Source: Choristoneura fumiferana (taxonomy: Eukaryota > Arthropoda > Insecta > Lepidoptera > Tortricidae). From it: a stretch of DNA of 64,000 nucleotides. The notes beneath the pieces were generated by a model. That model made no database searches, had not been told where the DNA came from, and saw only the letters and a list, made by a program, of their open reading frames with translations. Below are positions 11,930 through 22,812 of the stretch, one piece after another. Location: assembly GCF_025370935.1 (NCBI RefSeq), contig NC_133491.1:6527971-6591970 (forward strand), written 5' to 3'. The position numbers and the translations under genes are program-made. Position 1 is the stretch's first letter. Each line of letters opens with the position of its first letter.

Positions 11930-12050
11930 AATATTATCGGTATGAAATTTGGCATACAGGTAATATACTCGTACTCTGGATTAACATAGGCTACTTTTTA
12001 TCCCGAATTAATGTATGGTTCTGTGGGATCAAAAAAGTTTTAAACTACAT
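11930..12050 (+). repeat. SINE-like fragment
   Basis: GAAATTTGGCATACAGGTAA, then GGATTAACATAGGCTACTTT followed by TTATCCCG, match the middle of the short retroelement family seen at 55600, 56865 and 60781. Both ends are missing. Confidence 0.45.
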
Positions 12051-12312
12051 GCTACCTACTAGAACATAAATTTGTTACGGATGTAGAATTTGATGTGGGA
12101 CCTTTAATGAGCTCCCGATATTTGAATCATGATCACGGGTAGAGTGAAGAACTTACTTGGGCGTTGGGCGGTTTTGTTAATGTACTTACTTAAATCATTA
12201 AAACAGCCGTAAAACCATTATTTTCCCAACTAAGTCTGTAACGGAGTTGATTTCTCAAAGTTGATTAAAATCCTTCATTGGTGTGTGTATAGTAATCGAC
12301 TGGAAGCTATGA

Positions 12313-12537
12313 AAAAAATTGAACCGACTACAAAAAACCATGAAAATAATTTTCTACCAGTCTGAAGTCGGTGGCTCAGCACGAGCTAGCAGGAGTGGAC
12401 CTATAGTCGTTTACCTCACCTACAATACTATACGCGTATATTGGACTTCCATCACTCCTGCTGGCTTGTGCTGAGGCGCCGACTTCAGACTGGTAGAAAA
12501 TGATTTTCATGGTTTTTTGTAGTCGGTTCAATTTTTT
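12313..12537. mobile_element. Foldback MITE, arms about 90 bp
   Basis: The left arm reads AAAATTGAACCGACTACAAA, then CCATGAAAATAATTTTCTAC, CAGTCTGAAGTCGG and AGCAGGAGTG. The right arm carries the same string in reverse, ending TTGTAGTCGGTTCAATTTTT. The 225 bp unit is nearly a perfect palindrome. Related copies or pieces occur at 13905-14060, 38000-38115 and 41812-41940. Confidence 0.8.
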
Positions 12538-12763
12538 GCTATAACTTTTTTTCACGCTTTTTAGTGTAAAAGATCTAAGGTACAATAGCTTAATGTCATG
12601 ACCTCATCACCTTTTACGAAAAATTGCTTTTTCCGATGCAGAGACGTTCATTATTGAGGAGTCCCGGTGCTTCGTCACCCGTTCCAGTTCACCATATGCA
12701 TTAAGATGAGCTTAAATTGCTTAGCAACTGTGTTAAAATAATTGAAATTCAACCCCAGAGGTA

Positions 12764-12922
12764 CAGTCAAATGCAAAAATAAGTATCTATCTATTCGAAC
12801 CACTCAAAAATATGTTACTACGGCCGTAGTATGCAATAAGTAAGGCATTATTGCGTCGGAATAAGACTATTTGGTACTTATTTTTGAAACTTTGAATAAG
12901 TTCATATTTTTACACTTGACTG
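12764..12922. mobile_element. MITE with CAGTCAA ends and TA duplication
   Basis: Left end CAGTCAAATGCAAAAAT; right end ATTTTTACACTTGACTG. Both are bordered by TA (12762-12763, 12923-12924). The 159 bp body is noncoding. Partial relatives at 44468-44545 and about 44705-44740 share the CAGTCGAGTGTAAAATATGT-like ends. Confidence 0.65.
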
Positions 12923-13139
12923 TACTTGTAGTCGCTCAAATCGTCGTTGGTCAAATGTGGTCTTCATCATCAGATTTTCAAGAGCAAATGCACGAGTTAC
13001 TCTACTAAATATATCGAAATTACCATAGGTGACATAAAAATACTTAAGAGGATAATGGACCACGAACGAAACAAAATAAATAAATAAAGAAAACAGTTAT
13101 TCCTGGCATTATAAGATTAATAAAAAAATATCATGGGAC

Positions 13140-13385
13140 ACTAAACTTGACACCAATTGACCTAGTCCCGCCAAACTAAGCAAAGCTTGTACTATGGATA
13201 CTAGGCAACGGATAACTTATACAGACAAACAAAAATATACTTAAATACATATTTGAACATCCAAGACCCAAGAAAAAATATTCGTATTATACATAAAAAT
13301 ATCTGCCCCGGCCGGGAATCAAACCCGGGACCTCAAGCTTCGTAGTCAGATTCTCTAACCACTTGGCCGTCCGGTCGGTAGATTT
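13140..13385 (-). mobile_element. tRNA-derived SINE
   Basis: Read on the minus strand, it starts with a tRNA-like head of about 75 bp containing an A-box-like GGCCAAGTGGTTA and a B-box-like GGTTTGATTCC inside CCCGGG...CCCGG. The body runs through GATATTTTTATG and GTATTTAAGTATA and ends near GGTGTCAAG. The head resembles a tRNA closely enough for RNA polymerase III recognition, but it is not an intact tRNA gene. A decayed relative is at 1482-1632. Confidence 0.7.
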
Positions 13386-13904
13386 ACTATTACAAACAAC
13401 GTAGACAGTAGTACTCGTATAGAAACAAATTGTTACGAAATGTCGGCGCGGTCTTCCGTTGGGACCGTCAGATTATACTCGTATCATCATCATTTACTAC
13501 AATATTCACGATAGCGTATAGAACACGTATATAACTATACTATAAGTAACGACTATGGCTACAAAACACTTCTATTTATGCATTCGCATATTCCCATGAA
13601 CTCGGCGCTCTAATAAACGTGATAGTCAGTAATTTATCTCCATAATTGCGTAACTGCATTGGAAATCCAGCTGCCGCTCATCTATTTATACCATTAATAA
13701 CTGTAGATTTGCGCATTGTGTTATTTGGGTTAAATTAAAATTAAAATTGACTTACAAATTTCTACGCAGATAATAAGAAGTAGAAAATATGGCTTATAAA
13801 TTAAAATAATACCACAACAAAAATTTAATGCTGTGGACAGAACTTTATCAAATAAGAAGAAAAAATACTTATAGCATAAAATTTAAATGACATAACACAT
13901 GAAA

Positions 13905-14060
13905 ATAATTTTCTACTAGTTTGAAGTCAGTGCCTCAGCATGAGCCAGCAGGAGTGATAGAAACCCAGTAGATATTTTGTAGGTAAGGTAGACGACTGTG
14001 TTGTTGACTATTATCCGAATTGTAAACCTCCTCTATTATTTGAAGTCGGTTAAAAATGCT
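13905..14060 (+). mobile_element. Diverged copy of the GAAGTCGGT foldback family
   Basis: CATGAAAATAATTTTCTACT, then AGTTTGAAGTCAGTG and AGCCAGCAGGAGTG, match one arm of the 12313-12537 element. The far end TTTGAAGTCGGTTAAAAATG matches the end seen at 38095-38115. Confidence 0.6.
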
Positions 14061-15159
14061 CGCATAAGTTATTGTATAGAATTATAGGCATATTGCGGAA
14101 ACCTAAGCTTTTTACAATGAAAATGAGGCATATAATCAGCGACAGCCCAGCAATAAAGTGAATAAAATTGCGTCGGCTTATTTGTCATAGTACCTAGATG
14201 AACACTCCGTCCCGCGAGGAGGCGTCCTCACCGTTGGTAATGTGGTCATTGAATATGTATTGAGACTTTCCGTGCTTAACATAATAGCAGTCCGCCTGAT
14301 GCCAGCCATTTGCATACACTTTATAATCAAATAGTGAACTATTAAAGGCTGACACGATGTCGGCGGGTGCACCAACTAAAACCTAACTTTATATACCTAC
14401 TTAAAAAAATATAGGGAAAAGAAGATATTATCTTGAGTACCTAGAGATTGTCGTGAAAACAAAGTGAATGGTGAATGCGATCTCAAACATTATCATCAGA
14501 TGCCGTATTGCCTAATGTTTCTGACGCTCGCGATCGCAAGCAAATGACAGATTTCGCATACAAAAACTGTCATTTAATTGCGATGCTTCTGGTTATAGCC
14601 GATTGGTCTGGTGGACATTGGCTTCGCTTAAAGCGCGCCATTATACCCTGTACCCCTGCAGCCCTGTGCTCTATCCTATATTTGTCTTTGGTCTGACGCA
14701 TCCAGCTTACTCCTAGCTATTTTTCATAAATATCCATTTTATCTATTTGGAGGTGTAAGTATTTTAGCTTTGCAGCTCACGACACCCAACTGCTCAAGTC
14801 AACAATGTATTTCATTTGCCACTGGTCACATGTATGAAATAGGAGTTGGTGGTACTTGTACGACAGATCTTGAATCTAGATTAAAAAAAAAGATAAAACA
14901 AAAAAAATCCACTTGGACTCTAATCTTAATATTTTAAGATGGGCGTTGATAATGACCTAGGTTTAACCAAGTTAATTTTTCGACCTACTGTGAGGCCAGC
15001 AAGCAGCTGTTACAACTCTTCTAGCGCTTCCGCCATAAAGATTATGTCATCTGCGTACGAAAAATAATTCTAAACATTGCTGTGGTACGTCTTTAAAGTG
15101 AGAACTAATCGGATTTTTTTTTTATAATAAGTAGAAGAATTCGTGGGAAATATGTGCAC
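14061..15159. other. Intergenic, contains half of the 2254-type hairpin
   Basis: The only recognisable piece is 14490-14600: GCCGTATTGCCTAATGTTTC, then TGACGCTCGCGATCGCAAGC and TGTCATTTAATTGCGATGC. This is the left arm and loop of the hairpin MITE at 2254 without its terminal right arm. Otherwise AT-rich with no gene. Confidence 0.45.
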
Positions 15160-15300
15160 AATGAGTCAATGAGTGCTGAGGCGGCTTTTGTGTTATGGTA
15201 GCACGCGTCACGGATTGATAAGGTACTGGGTTCGATTCCAAACATAAGCAATACTTTCCTATTCTTTCCATGTATTCTAGTTTCAGTTTTATATGGAACA
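15160..15300 (+). mobile_element. Possible tRNA-derived SINE fragment
   Basis: GGTTCGATTCC (about 15229-15239) is a good RNA polymerase III B box. About 45 bases upstream, GGTAGCACGCGTCACGG sits where an A box would be. No cloverleaf can be completed, so this is a tRNA-headed repeat or a chance match. Confidence 0.35.
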
Positions 15301-15479
15301 AATAAATATAATTAGGTACTATAAGATACTATAGGTAGATAGGTGGCAGGTGCACCATAGCGTTGATACTGTATTCAAAAACGTACTGCTACTCGTAATT
15401 GACTCGAATATCCAGTTGTTTTTTTATTTTTTCAGTACCGATAGTACCTAGTTAATTTATATTCCCTTTGAAAACTTGT

Positions 15480-16030
15480 AATCAATCCATTTGTGAAACG
15501 AAAATTCAGTCACATCAAAGTGAAATTTTTGCGTGTCCCAATTAAATAAAATCCGATAACGTTAAGCAGATAGTCACATGTGACACTGAACAAATATCAT
15601 CAGAATAGGTAAATATTCCACTTTCCTGGGGGAAATTTTTCAGCGTTAACAATAAGCCTGTAATTTATTACGCGCAAGATTCGGAAGCACTTGCCGCGCT
15701 CATTTTTGTTCAGTATAACGAAAGTAAACAGGGCTTAATGATTATTAATACGTTTCTTCGGCATTAAGGTATCGCTGTGGTTCGGTTTTCATCTCGTTCT
15801 CGTTCGATTTTGCTGTCGTTATTAAATGTTATCTAATCAATGGCGGCGTAAAGAAGCGTTTCAGGCGCATAATGGTCTAAGATTGTCATCAAGCTTAATA
15901 GGCAATGATCGGCCTCTAACTCGTTACCCGCATTCGAGTCGTAAACCCCCGCCTGTAATGCCTCGCACTCATGTAGAACAAAAATAACTTGCCCTCCGCG
16001 GCGGTTTTCAAATTTTAATTTTGTAGAAGG
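15480..16030. other. Unique, possibly conserved noncoding stretch
   Basis: No match to the repeat families in this window and no open frame. Composition is more even than the flanks, with AT-rich core motifs (TAATGATTATTAAT) and CpG-bearing patches. It could be a regulatory element, but the sequence alone cannot show this. Confidence 0.25.
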
Positions 16031-17439
16031 TTGTGCCGATTTTAATAGAATATGACAGCTAAAATTAAGTAATCTGCATTTAAATTCGGTTCTGCTGAGT
16101 GAGGTTCCTTGATTATTATAGAGAGATTAAATAGGTTTCAATATCTACGCAGATAAATACTAACGTTTCTGTCGAGGGAAAATAGGAGTAGGTAAATGAT
16201 ATTGATAATGATGATGATGACCCGACTGATTTCGGCCGCGACGACCATACTGGTTATATTTTCTTTGGTGTCCACTTCGACTCCTAATTATTTGTTTGGC
16301 GCTCATGCCTGTTAACTGTAAACGTTAAAGAATAATTGAAGTTCCTTTCAGAAATCTTTTTCTAAATAACATATAGACACTATATTTCCAGAACAATATA
16401 GACATAGTAAGGAAACCAGTAAATATTGAAATAATCCTCGTACCGTGGTAATTTCAACCAATAGCTGCAAGTTAGCCGCACATTATCCCGACAGTAATGG
16501 TGGCTGGGCCGGAACAAGTGCACGGAAACAGCTACAGTGCAACGGATGCACTGAAATAATGCACTATGCTTATTGTAGATTAGATCTCAAAAGCAAAGAA
16601 AATAGGACGGAATCCTACGGGTAAGCTATAATAATCCATCACGTTTTCATTGTAAATGCATTTATAGGGTTAGAATGTGCAATAGGTACACAATTTTATG
16701 ATAAAGCAATTGACTTTCGTTATTCGGCTAACTTATATTATTTTTTTTAGTTATGGAACGAATAAAGAACCAAATAATTTTTATATGTTTTAAGCATGAA
16801 ATATTATATATTTGCAATATATGAATTTATAAGATTTTAATAAGTTACAAAATAAAATACATTTTCAATATTTAAAAAATGCACACACGCAATAAGTATA
16901 GGAGTTCCAATGACTCTAACAACTAATCGAAAAGTGTTCTTTAGAAAAAACCTATTACTTAATGTTTTTGAACAGACCTATCCCATCGAAAGTTCACACT
17001 ATTGGTTTTAGACAAGAGATTAAATTATTTCCAACTCTACGTGTAGGCGAAGGCGAAGGCACTCCTCTACAATTTTATTTCGTACTAAGCCTTTTGCCGC
17101 GGCTTCGCTCGCGTTAAATTTTTGGGGGAAAATTAAACATACATTCTCTTTCCTGCGATTCCTTTTTTTCCTGTTCTGATTGATTTTTTTGGAGGATTTC
17201 ATGGAAATAATAAAATACAGTAAGACGTTGTTTTAAGACAGATTGGTGCACATTTTTTGAATTCAAAAATCAACCTACATACGTAATTAATCATACCACT
17301 CTGAACCCTCACCTGTTTTCGCTGAAAACGTTAAAAAGTACTACGCGTTTCTTTTTGCCGGCGACTTCCTACACTGTCAGGATATAGGATTGTCTCTCGA
17401 GAATTGTGTAGCTTTCTATTATTAAAATAATTTGAAATC
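16031..17439. other. Intergenic, no gene seen
   Basis: AT-rich. A (TGA)n run at about 16207-16222 followed by CCCGACTGATTTCGGCC looks like a very short LINE end. The rest is unassigned. Confidence 0.35.
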
Positions 17440-17625
17440 TGGCCCCGAAATTGAATTCACTTATTTTTATTCTGCGGAAATTTTTGCATAAAACAAAAAA
17501 GAATCTGTCTCAGGGAATATTTAGCTTCCCTATTGGTAATAGAATTATTTAAATCAACTCAGTAAGTTTCAGAGATTACCCCTTAACAAACAACGAAACA
17601 AACAAAGTTGAGATATTTTCCTATT
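17440..17625 (-). repeat. Decayed SINE-like fragment
   Basis: GAATTCACTTATTTTTATTC, then CTGCGGAAATTTTTGCAT and TCAGGGAATATTTAGC, resemble a diverged version of the CCCGCGGGAA... short retroelement family (better copies at 55600, 56865, 60781). A similar decayed stretch is at 18095-18316, directly left of the large LTR. Confidence 0.35.
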
Positions 17626-17789
17626 CCCGTGGGCATTTTCTAAAATCTTTCCCTCGTGGCACCTCTCTATTATTACTCCTAGGTCCATCTATGCCAATTT
17701 CATCCAAGTCTCCTAGCACCAAGTAGTTTGGCTAATGGTTGTCTGTCCAGTCAGCCATTCATAGGTACTGTTCAGTACGAGTAGGTATA

Positions 17790-18050
17790 AGCAATCAATC
17801 ATCATCATCATCAGCCCGAAGACGTTCCCACTGCTGGACAAAGGCGTCCTTAGAACGCCCCCCCCACAATTGAACGACAAACTTGCCACTTGCACTCCAC
17901 CGGTTTCCGACCGCTACTCTCAGATGTCCGTCAGTCCACCTGGTGGAGGCCCTGCCCACGCTTTCGTCCTTGCCGGTCGTGGTCGCCATTGAGGACTTTT
18001 CTCGCCCCAACGGTTATCTGTTCTTCGAGCGATGTGGCCTGGCCCATTGC
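17790..18050 (-). mobile_element. LINE reverse transcriptase C-terminus with (TGA)n tail
   Basis: On the minus strand it reads a frame with TRWTD near the middle and AFVQQWERL near the end, running into a (TGA)n tail (plus-strand ATCATCATCATCATCAGCC at about 17797). This is the C-terminal part and 3' tail of an endonuclease-reverse transcriptase LINE common in Lepidoptera. Related scraps are at 59550-59800 and 61085-61250. It is 5' truncated and cannot be functional. Confidence 0.6.
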
Positions 18051-18659
18051 CCTTTAGGCTTTTCGGTTAGGTATCAAATTATAAAATAAATCAAACCCTG
18101 GAAGTTGAATTCACTTTTTGCTATCCCGCGGGAGTTTTTAAACGTTTCCCGGAGAAAAGTAGCAATATGCTAATCAGGGATAATGTAGTCCCAATTGGTA
18201 AAATATCTTTTTAAATCAACCCCAAATGAATGAATTTACTTATATATGTATTGTATCTTGCGGGAATTTTGCATTAATTCGGTGTAGAAAAGCAGCCTAT
18301 GTCAATTCAGAGATACTGTAATACGTCCTTTTACTGCCAGTAATAGGTGATGATATAATAAGTATTTTTTTTATTTCTTTAATTGTACTTGTACTTGACT
18401 GTACTTATGCTGGTCACGGCCAACAAATTGTAACAGCCCTTTGATTACTTTATTTTTTTAATTATACTGGCCTTGAATTAATAGCTAATTTTAAAGACTA
18501 ACTAACTACCCCTTCTTAACCTACTTAATACTACACTTAACTTGTGGTAACGCTATGGTGATTTAACTTAAATTAATTTATGGCCTTGTGATCGTGAATC
18601 GTCTAGTGGATAGGAACCTACCTTATGCCCAGCAATAACCTAAGTGCTTTTATTTGAGA

Positions 18660-18661
18660 AT
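18660..18661. other. Empty Helitron target site
   Basis: TTTGAGAATTAATTTG is continuous here. In the second block the same site is opened between A and T by the Helitron at 30260-33796. The third block (51090/51091) is also empty. Confidence 0.9.
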
Positions 18662-21495
18662 TAATTTGAAAAGCCTACAGTTGTGTTTCTAATGTTATAA
18701 TTAATTAAGCAGTACCTAACTTCGTGATAATTTTGACTCTAGATTGAACTCTACTGAACTTTAGGGTGAAACTTTAATTACTGAGATGTGAATTTAGATA
18801 TACTAGTATGTTTAGACTGGATAGTTCTAGAAATGGATCTTTCAGGTTACCTAGAATAATCAGTTTGGAAAAATGAGAGGAAATATTTCTACTACGGATA
18901 GTGTTTGTGTTTGTATTACTTCTGAATCTATTTTGACTTAAAACTAAGTTTAATACCGAGACCTGAGGTCTCGGAGGATCTCTTCCAGCCACCCCCGATC
19001 CTTTCCTTTCGCACACCAGAGCAATATATCTCTATGGATATGTCAAGTTGTGATTTTACTAGACTAAGCACTAACTTTCGGTGCATTCAAATCAAAGTAT
19101 GGAAATACAAACACAATGTTTTGTAACAAGTTGAATCTAATTTTAGACTTATGGTTACTTATTCTATGCTTATATTAGAATACTCTATGAGATGCTTAAT
19201 TATAACTTTGATAATTAGTTCAGGAATGAGTTTAGACACTACAGCTATTCATTTACTATAGGCACTAGTATCTCTTAATTTAGATTATGTCTTATCTATC
19301 TTAGATATATGGAATGTCTAATTTGACATAATTTTATTTTGGTATAATTACTAATCTCATAGTGACTTTCACTTATTTTAATGAGCTATCTACTTAGTCT
19401 AATTTTCTAGTTCTACCAGCATTTGGCGTTACCAGAGTAAAGCAGAAAGTAAGTACCGATTTCTATACTTTACGCCCAGAACACAAGCGTTAATAATAAT
19501 CTAACTAGCTTATAACTAGATAACCCTTGGGTATTCAAGATAACCTCTGTATTAGGTTTTGGACTCGTCTATGACTAGTTTTGTCTCAATTCATATATTT
19601 TAAATGAACAATAAACTGTTTCAACTATCAATCCTTAATCAATTATGTTTAAATCGAGATCGAATGAAAAGTACGTAAATTTCCAGATAGACTGTTGCCT
19701 GGTATGTGTCAACGTAAGCTATCGACCGTAGTCAGGATTTCTACATCCGTTCACTCAATGTAAGTAGGTACGACAACTAAAACAGCTAGTATGTATTTAT
19801 AACACGAAAGACTTTTGTATTTTAATTGATAGATGGTCCAAAACCCTCTACGATTTTATCTCTAACTTATTACTAGACATAATTTGATGAGATCTTAATC
19901 AAAAGTATGAATATGATGTTTGATATTAATTTTATCAAAACAAAGCTTATTTTAGCTGGCAATCGTAATTCAAATCGAAATTAGATGATAATTGTGTTAA
20001 ATATTATTCAGTAAGTTATCTGGCATTTAATTGTCCACTTAGCTATGAGATCGTGTCATATCAATTCCCGCTTATTCATTATAGGAAAGACAGCTAAAAT
20101 ATGTTATTGTTATTTACTCTTAACAAAATGATCAAACCGTATTTTGGTTTTAAATTGAAGTCAACTTACTAATTTTAATAAAGTTATTCGTAGTCAAGTT
20201 CTTATGAATTAAGTTTTGTATAAGTAAGTAATAAAGTTTTGACGTAAGTACTTAAATAAGTTTTATGTTTTATATTCTTAAAATCTAGTTTATGTCTTAA
20301 AACTATGTGTGTGCGAGTTTAAACTTTCCCTAGCTCTGTGTTGAAGTTTAGCAATTTGGAGGAAAACCCTCATAGGTGAACTAATTGTGTGGTGAGTTAA
20401 AATAGTAACTTTTCCCGGTGTAAGGAAACGCTACTCTAGCTAAGCCCTATGAACTTCCCTACCTATATAGCCCTAATAAATCCTACAATTGTACTTTAAG
20501 CTTGCCTGAGGCCCCTACTCTCTGTCTGTGATTAGCAAAACTAGAGAATTAATCCCACATGTACATTTAGTGTAATGTAGAAATTCACGGTGCAATGAAT
20601 TTCTTCTAATCTCCTATCAACAATGATGGTGTGTATACCTAAAGCCCTATCGGTCCCTAAATGGTGCTGAGCTCTCAACTTTCCCGAAGGAAAGTCCCTA
20701 TGACGGAGAGCCCCGCGGAACAGCAGAATACCTAACGTTGTGCATAAATACGTAAATAAATAGGGGACAGGAATTCTGAGTTTCTTAAGTACAAACCAAG
20801 CGTCAACAAGACACGCATTCACTTCGACGAGCGCTACTTAGTCGTTACAAAAGACAAACAGAATCCACTGGTGGCTGGTACGACAGTAATTTGCCGCTGA
20901 AGCCGCCACAGCTTCAGGAAGTGGAAGCCTATTTCGTCCACGGTTGTCACCGTTAGGTGTCAGACGATATAAACGGACTTAAAGCTCAACCAAGGTACGT
21001 TATGGAGGAACCAAAGTCATTTCCATTAAGTTGGGAAAAACACAGAAAAGTTATGGGTTAGTACAAAATATACGTAGGCTGAAATGAAACGCTATAAAAC
21101 GATCACTCCACACTACAAGAACAAATAAGGGACTTCACCGCCACAAGACCGCAAAGATTCCCTCACACAAAGATTTTCCGAATGAAAATCAGCACTAAAT
21201 ATTTCACAAATAATTAAAAAACCAGAGAGTTAATCATTATTCCGCAGATTAATGATCAAGACCCCGACACTTTACTTCCTGAAGAAATACTCACATTTCT
21301 TGTAAATTAAAATTAATTCAAATTAAATAAAATCAAAAACCCAATTAAAATTAATGAAATAAAATTACCCGATACTATTGACTCTAATTTGTTAACAAAA
21401 TGGCGCACAGAAACTAAACCCCCCGACTAGCAAAATAACGATGTTGACTCTACGAAATCTAAATCCATCTGGCTCCCGCCCTTTTTGTGTCACCT

Positions 21496-21504
21496 CTATT
21501 TATA
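21496..21504 (-). promoter_or_regulatory. TATA box in LTR-like block 1
   Basis: The minus strand reads GAAGCTATAAATAGAGGTG. TATAAATAG is a textbook TATA box, and it is preserved in the other two blocks (36601-36609 and 53907-53915). It lies about 1.3 kb from the minus-strand start of the LTR, which would make the U3 part about 1.3 kb and place initiation near 21465-21470. Initiation there is inferred. Confidence 0.6.
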
Positions 21505-22800
21505 GCTTCTCTCCCGGGACCTCTGGTATTTTCGCGCCAAGCGACCAAACGACGCCAAGCTTACCAAAGTCGACAACGTTGACATTGCCAGCTCTCGCTT
21601 TTTCTTCTGCCAAATCCTTATCTCAAAATAGCCAAATTTTATCCGTAAAATTTATTTTTGAACTAAAATTTCCTATTTATCTTGACACTATCCTAGCTTA
21701 ACTATTCTAGTAAATACGTTTCATTTTTATATTGTGCTACAACAATAATTTTCAATAAATATTTATATGTATTTGTCAAATACTTCAATTTTACCTCAAC
21801 GTTTTAATTTCCTTAACCTATCTAACAATAATCTTACTTCTAATGATAATTTTCTACTTATTACTCCCTACACTCTTTGAATATAAATAGCCAATTACAT
21901 ACTTCTATTGTTCGTTATAAAATAGCTAATTTGCCTACAATTATTAACTGGTATCCCCAATTCGCGCCGTTTATTCATAGTTTCCTTTGTCGTATTAACG
22001 CTACTCAAAATTTGCTTATAATTTCGCCACGTTCCTACTTTAAGTCAGTGCGACAGAGTGCTTGTAATTTCGTCATAACTAAATGTGTAATTACTCTGCT
22101 AATACTACTCCGTTTTGAATGAAAACTTAAATTTATAATAGATAATGAACCAATGATCTATACTACGATTACGTAATGCTTGCATTTTCGGTTTTTCTTA
22201 ACTTATTTAGCTAATTTCGACAACTTGCCGTTTCCATGATGCTTTCGTTGATATTTCTTTAAATTAACATAATTATTAACATCAAATGTATCTAAGATCT
22301 ACTGTAGACTAATACTAATGATTCTATTACTATATCAAGTCTATTTTTGATGAATTTGTGACCATATTTCTTGTTTTTAGATAAAATTTACATTTCCATT
22401 ACCTAAAGCGACCTCTATAATTCCCACGTGAAACTAACTAAATAGCCTCCCAGGTTAATCTGCCGCTAAACCCAGTTCGGCATTAGTTCACTAATTTTCC
22501 ATGACGCCTACCATTAATTCCTTTAATTGACCATAGATGGCGTTTTTTTACATTAATTATTATACCCGAACAACACAATTCTAATCTCCAATTAAATTTA
22601 ACATTTACTCATTAAATTGACTGCTAAATTATCCCTGCTTTAATTACATCGACATTCTAATCTCAATTACTCTTATTTAACTGTCTTTGTCGACATGTTT
22701 TTGTTTCGAGTTTCCATCAAACCTTCATAGATGGCCCCACTAACAATTTTCTACTAATTTATTCCCAGTGACGGTCGTGTGACACATCCGAACCGTTACA

Positions 22801-22812
22801 GCTTTTCCCCTT
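22801..22812 (-). other. Candidate polypurine tract
   Basis: AAGGGGAAAAGC on the minus strand directly abuts the TG start of block 1. A purine run in this position primes plus-strand DNA synthesis in LTR retrotransposons. The other two blocks have unrelated sequence outside the same edge, so this tract belongs to the internal side. Confidence 0.6.

Larger units (their letters stand above)
18317..22800 (-). mobile_element. Giant LTR-like block 1 (3' LTR of a minus-strand element)
   Basis: This 4.48 kb block recurs nearly unchanged at 30053-37904 (there split by a Helitron) and at 50703-55209. On the minus strand it starts TGTAACGGTTCGGATGTGTC and, in its sister copies, ends ATTACA, so it has TG...CA termini. 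The right edge is sharp: all copies share sequence up to the final GTTACA and then diverge completely. Just inside lies a purine-rich AAGGGGAAAAGC (minus strand), as expected before a 3' LTR. It contains a TATA box and no long open frame; short frames at 18774-19016 and 21441-21701 are not kept open consistently. The left edge is less clear: homology with block 3 begins at about 18317-18341. It is unusually long for an LTR. Confidence 0.7.

Noticed and set aside
13305..13385. Possible tRNA gene on the minus strand
   Set aside because: It has A-box and B-box-like text, but the arms do not complete a cloverleaf and it is joined to a repeat body shared with 1482-1632, so it is a SINE head.
18774..19016. 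80-codon minus-strand frame present in all three LTR blocks
   Set aside because: The frame is 80, 103 and 72 codons long in the copies because small indels and stop changes alter it. There is no recognisable domain; it recurs only because the DNA is duplicated.
21441..21701. 86-codon plus-strand frame recurring at 36495 and 53852
   Set aside because: It lies antisense across the TATA box region of the LTR, its ends vary between copies, and the peptide has low complexity and no known motif.
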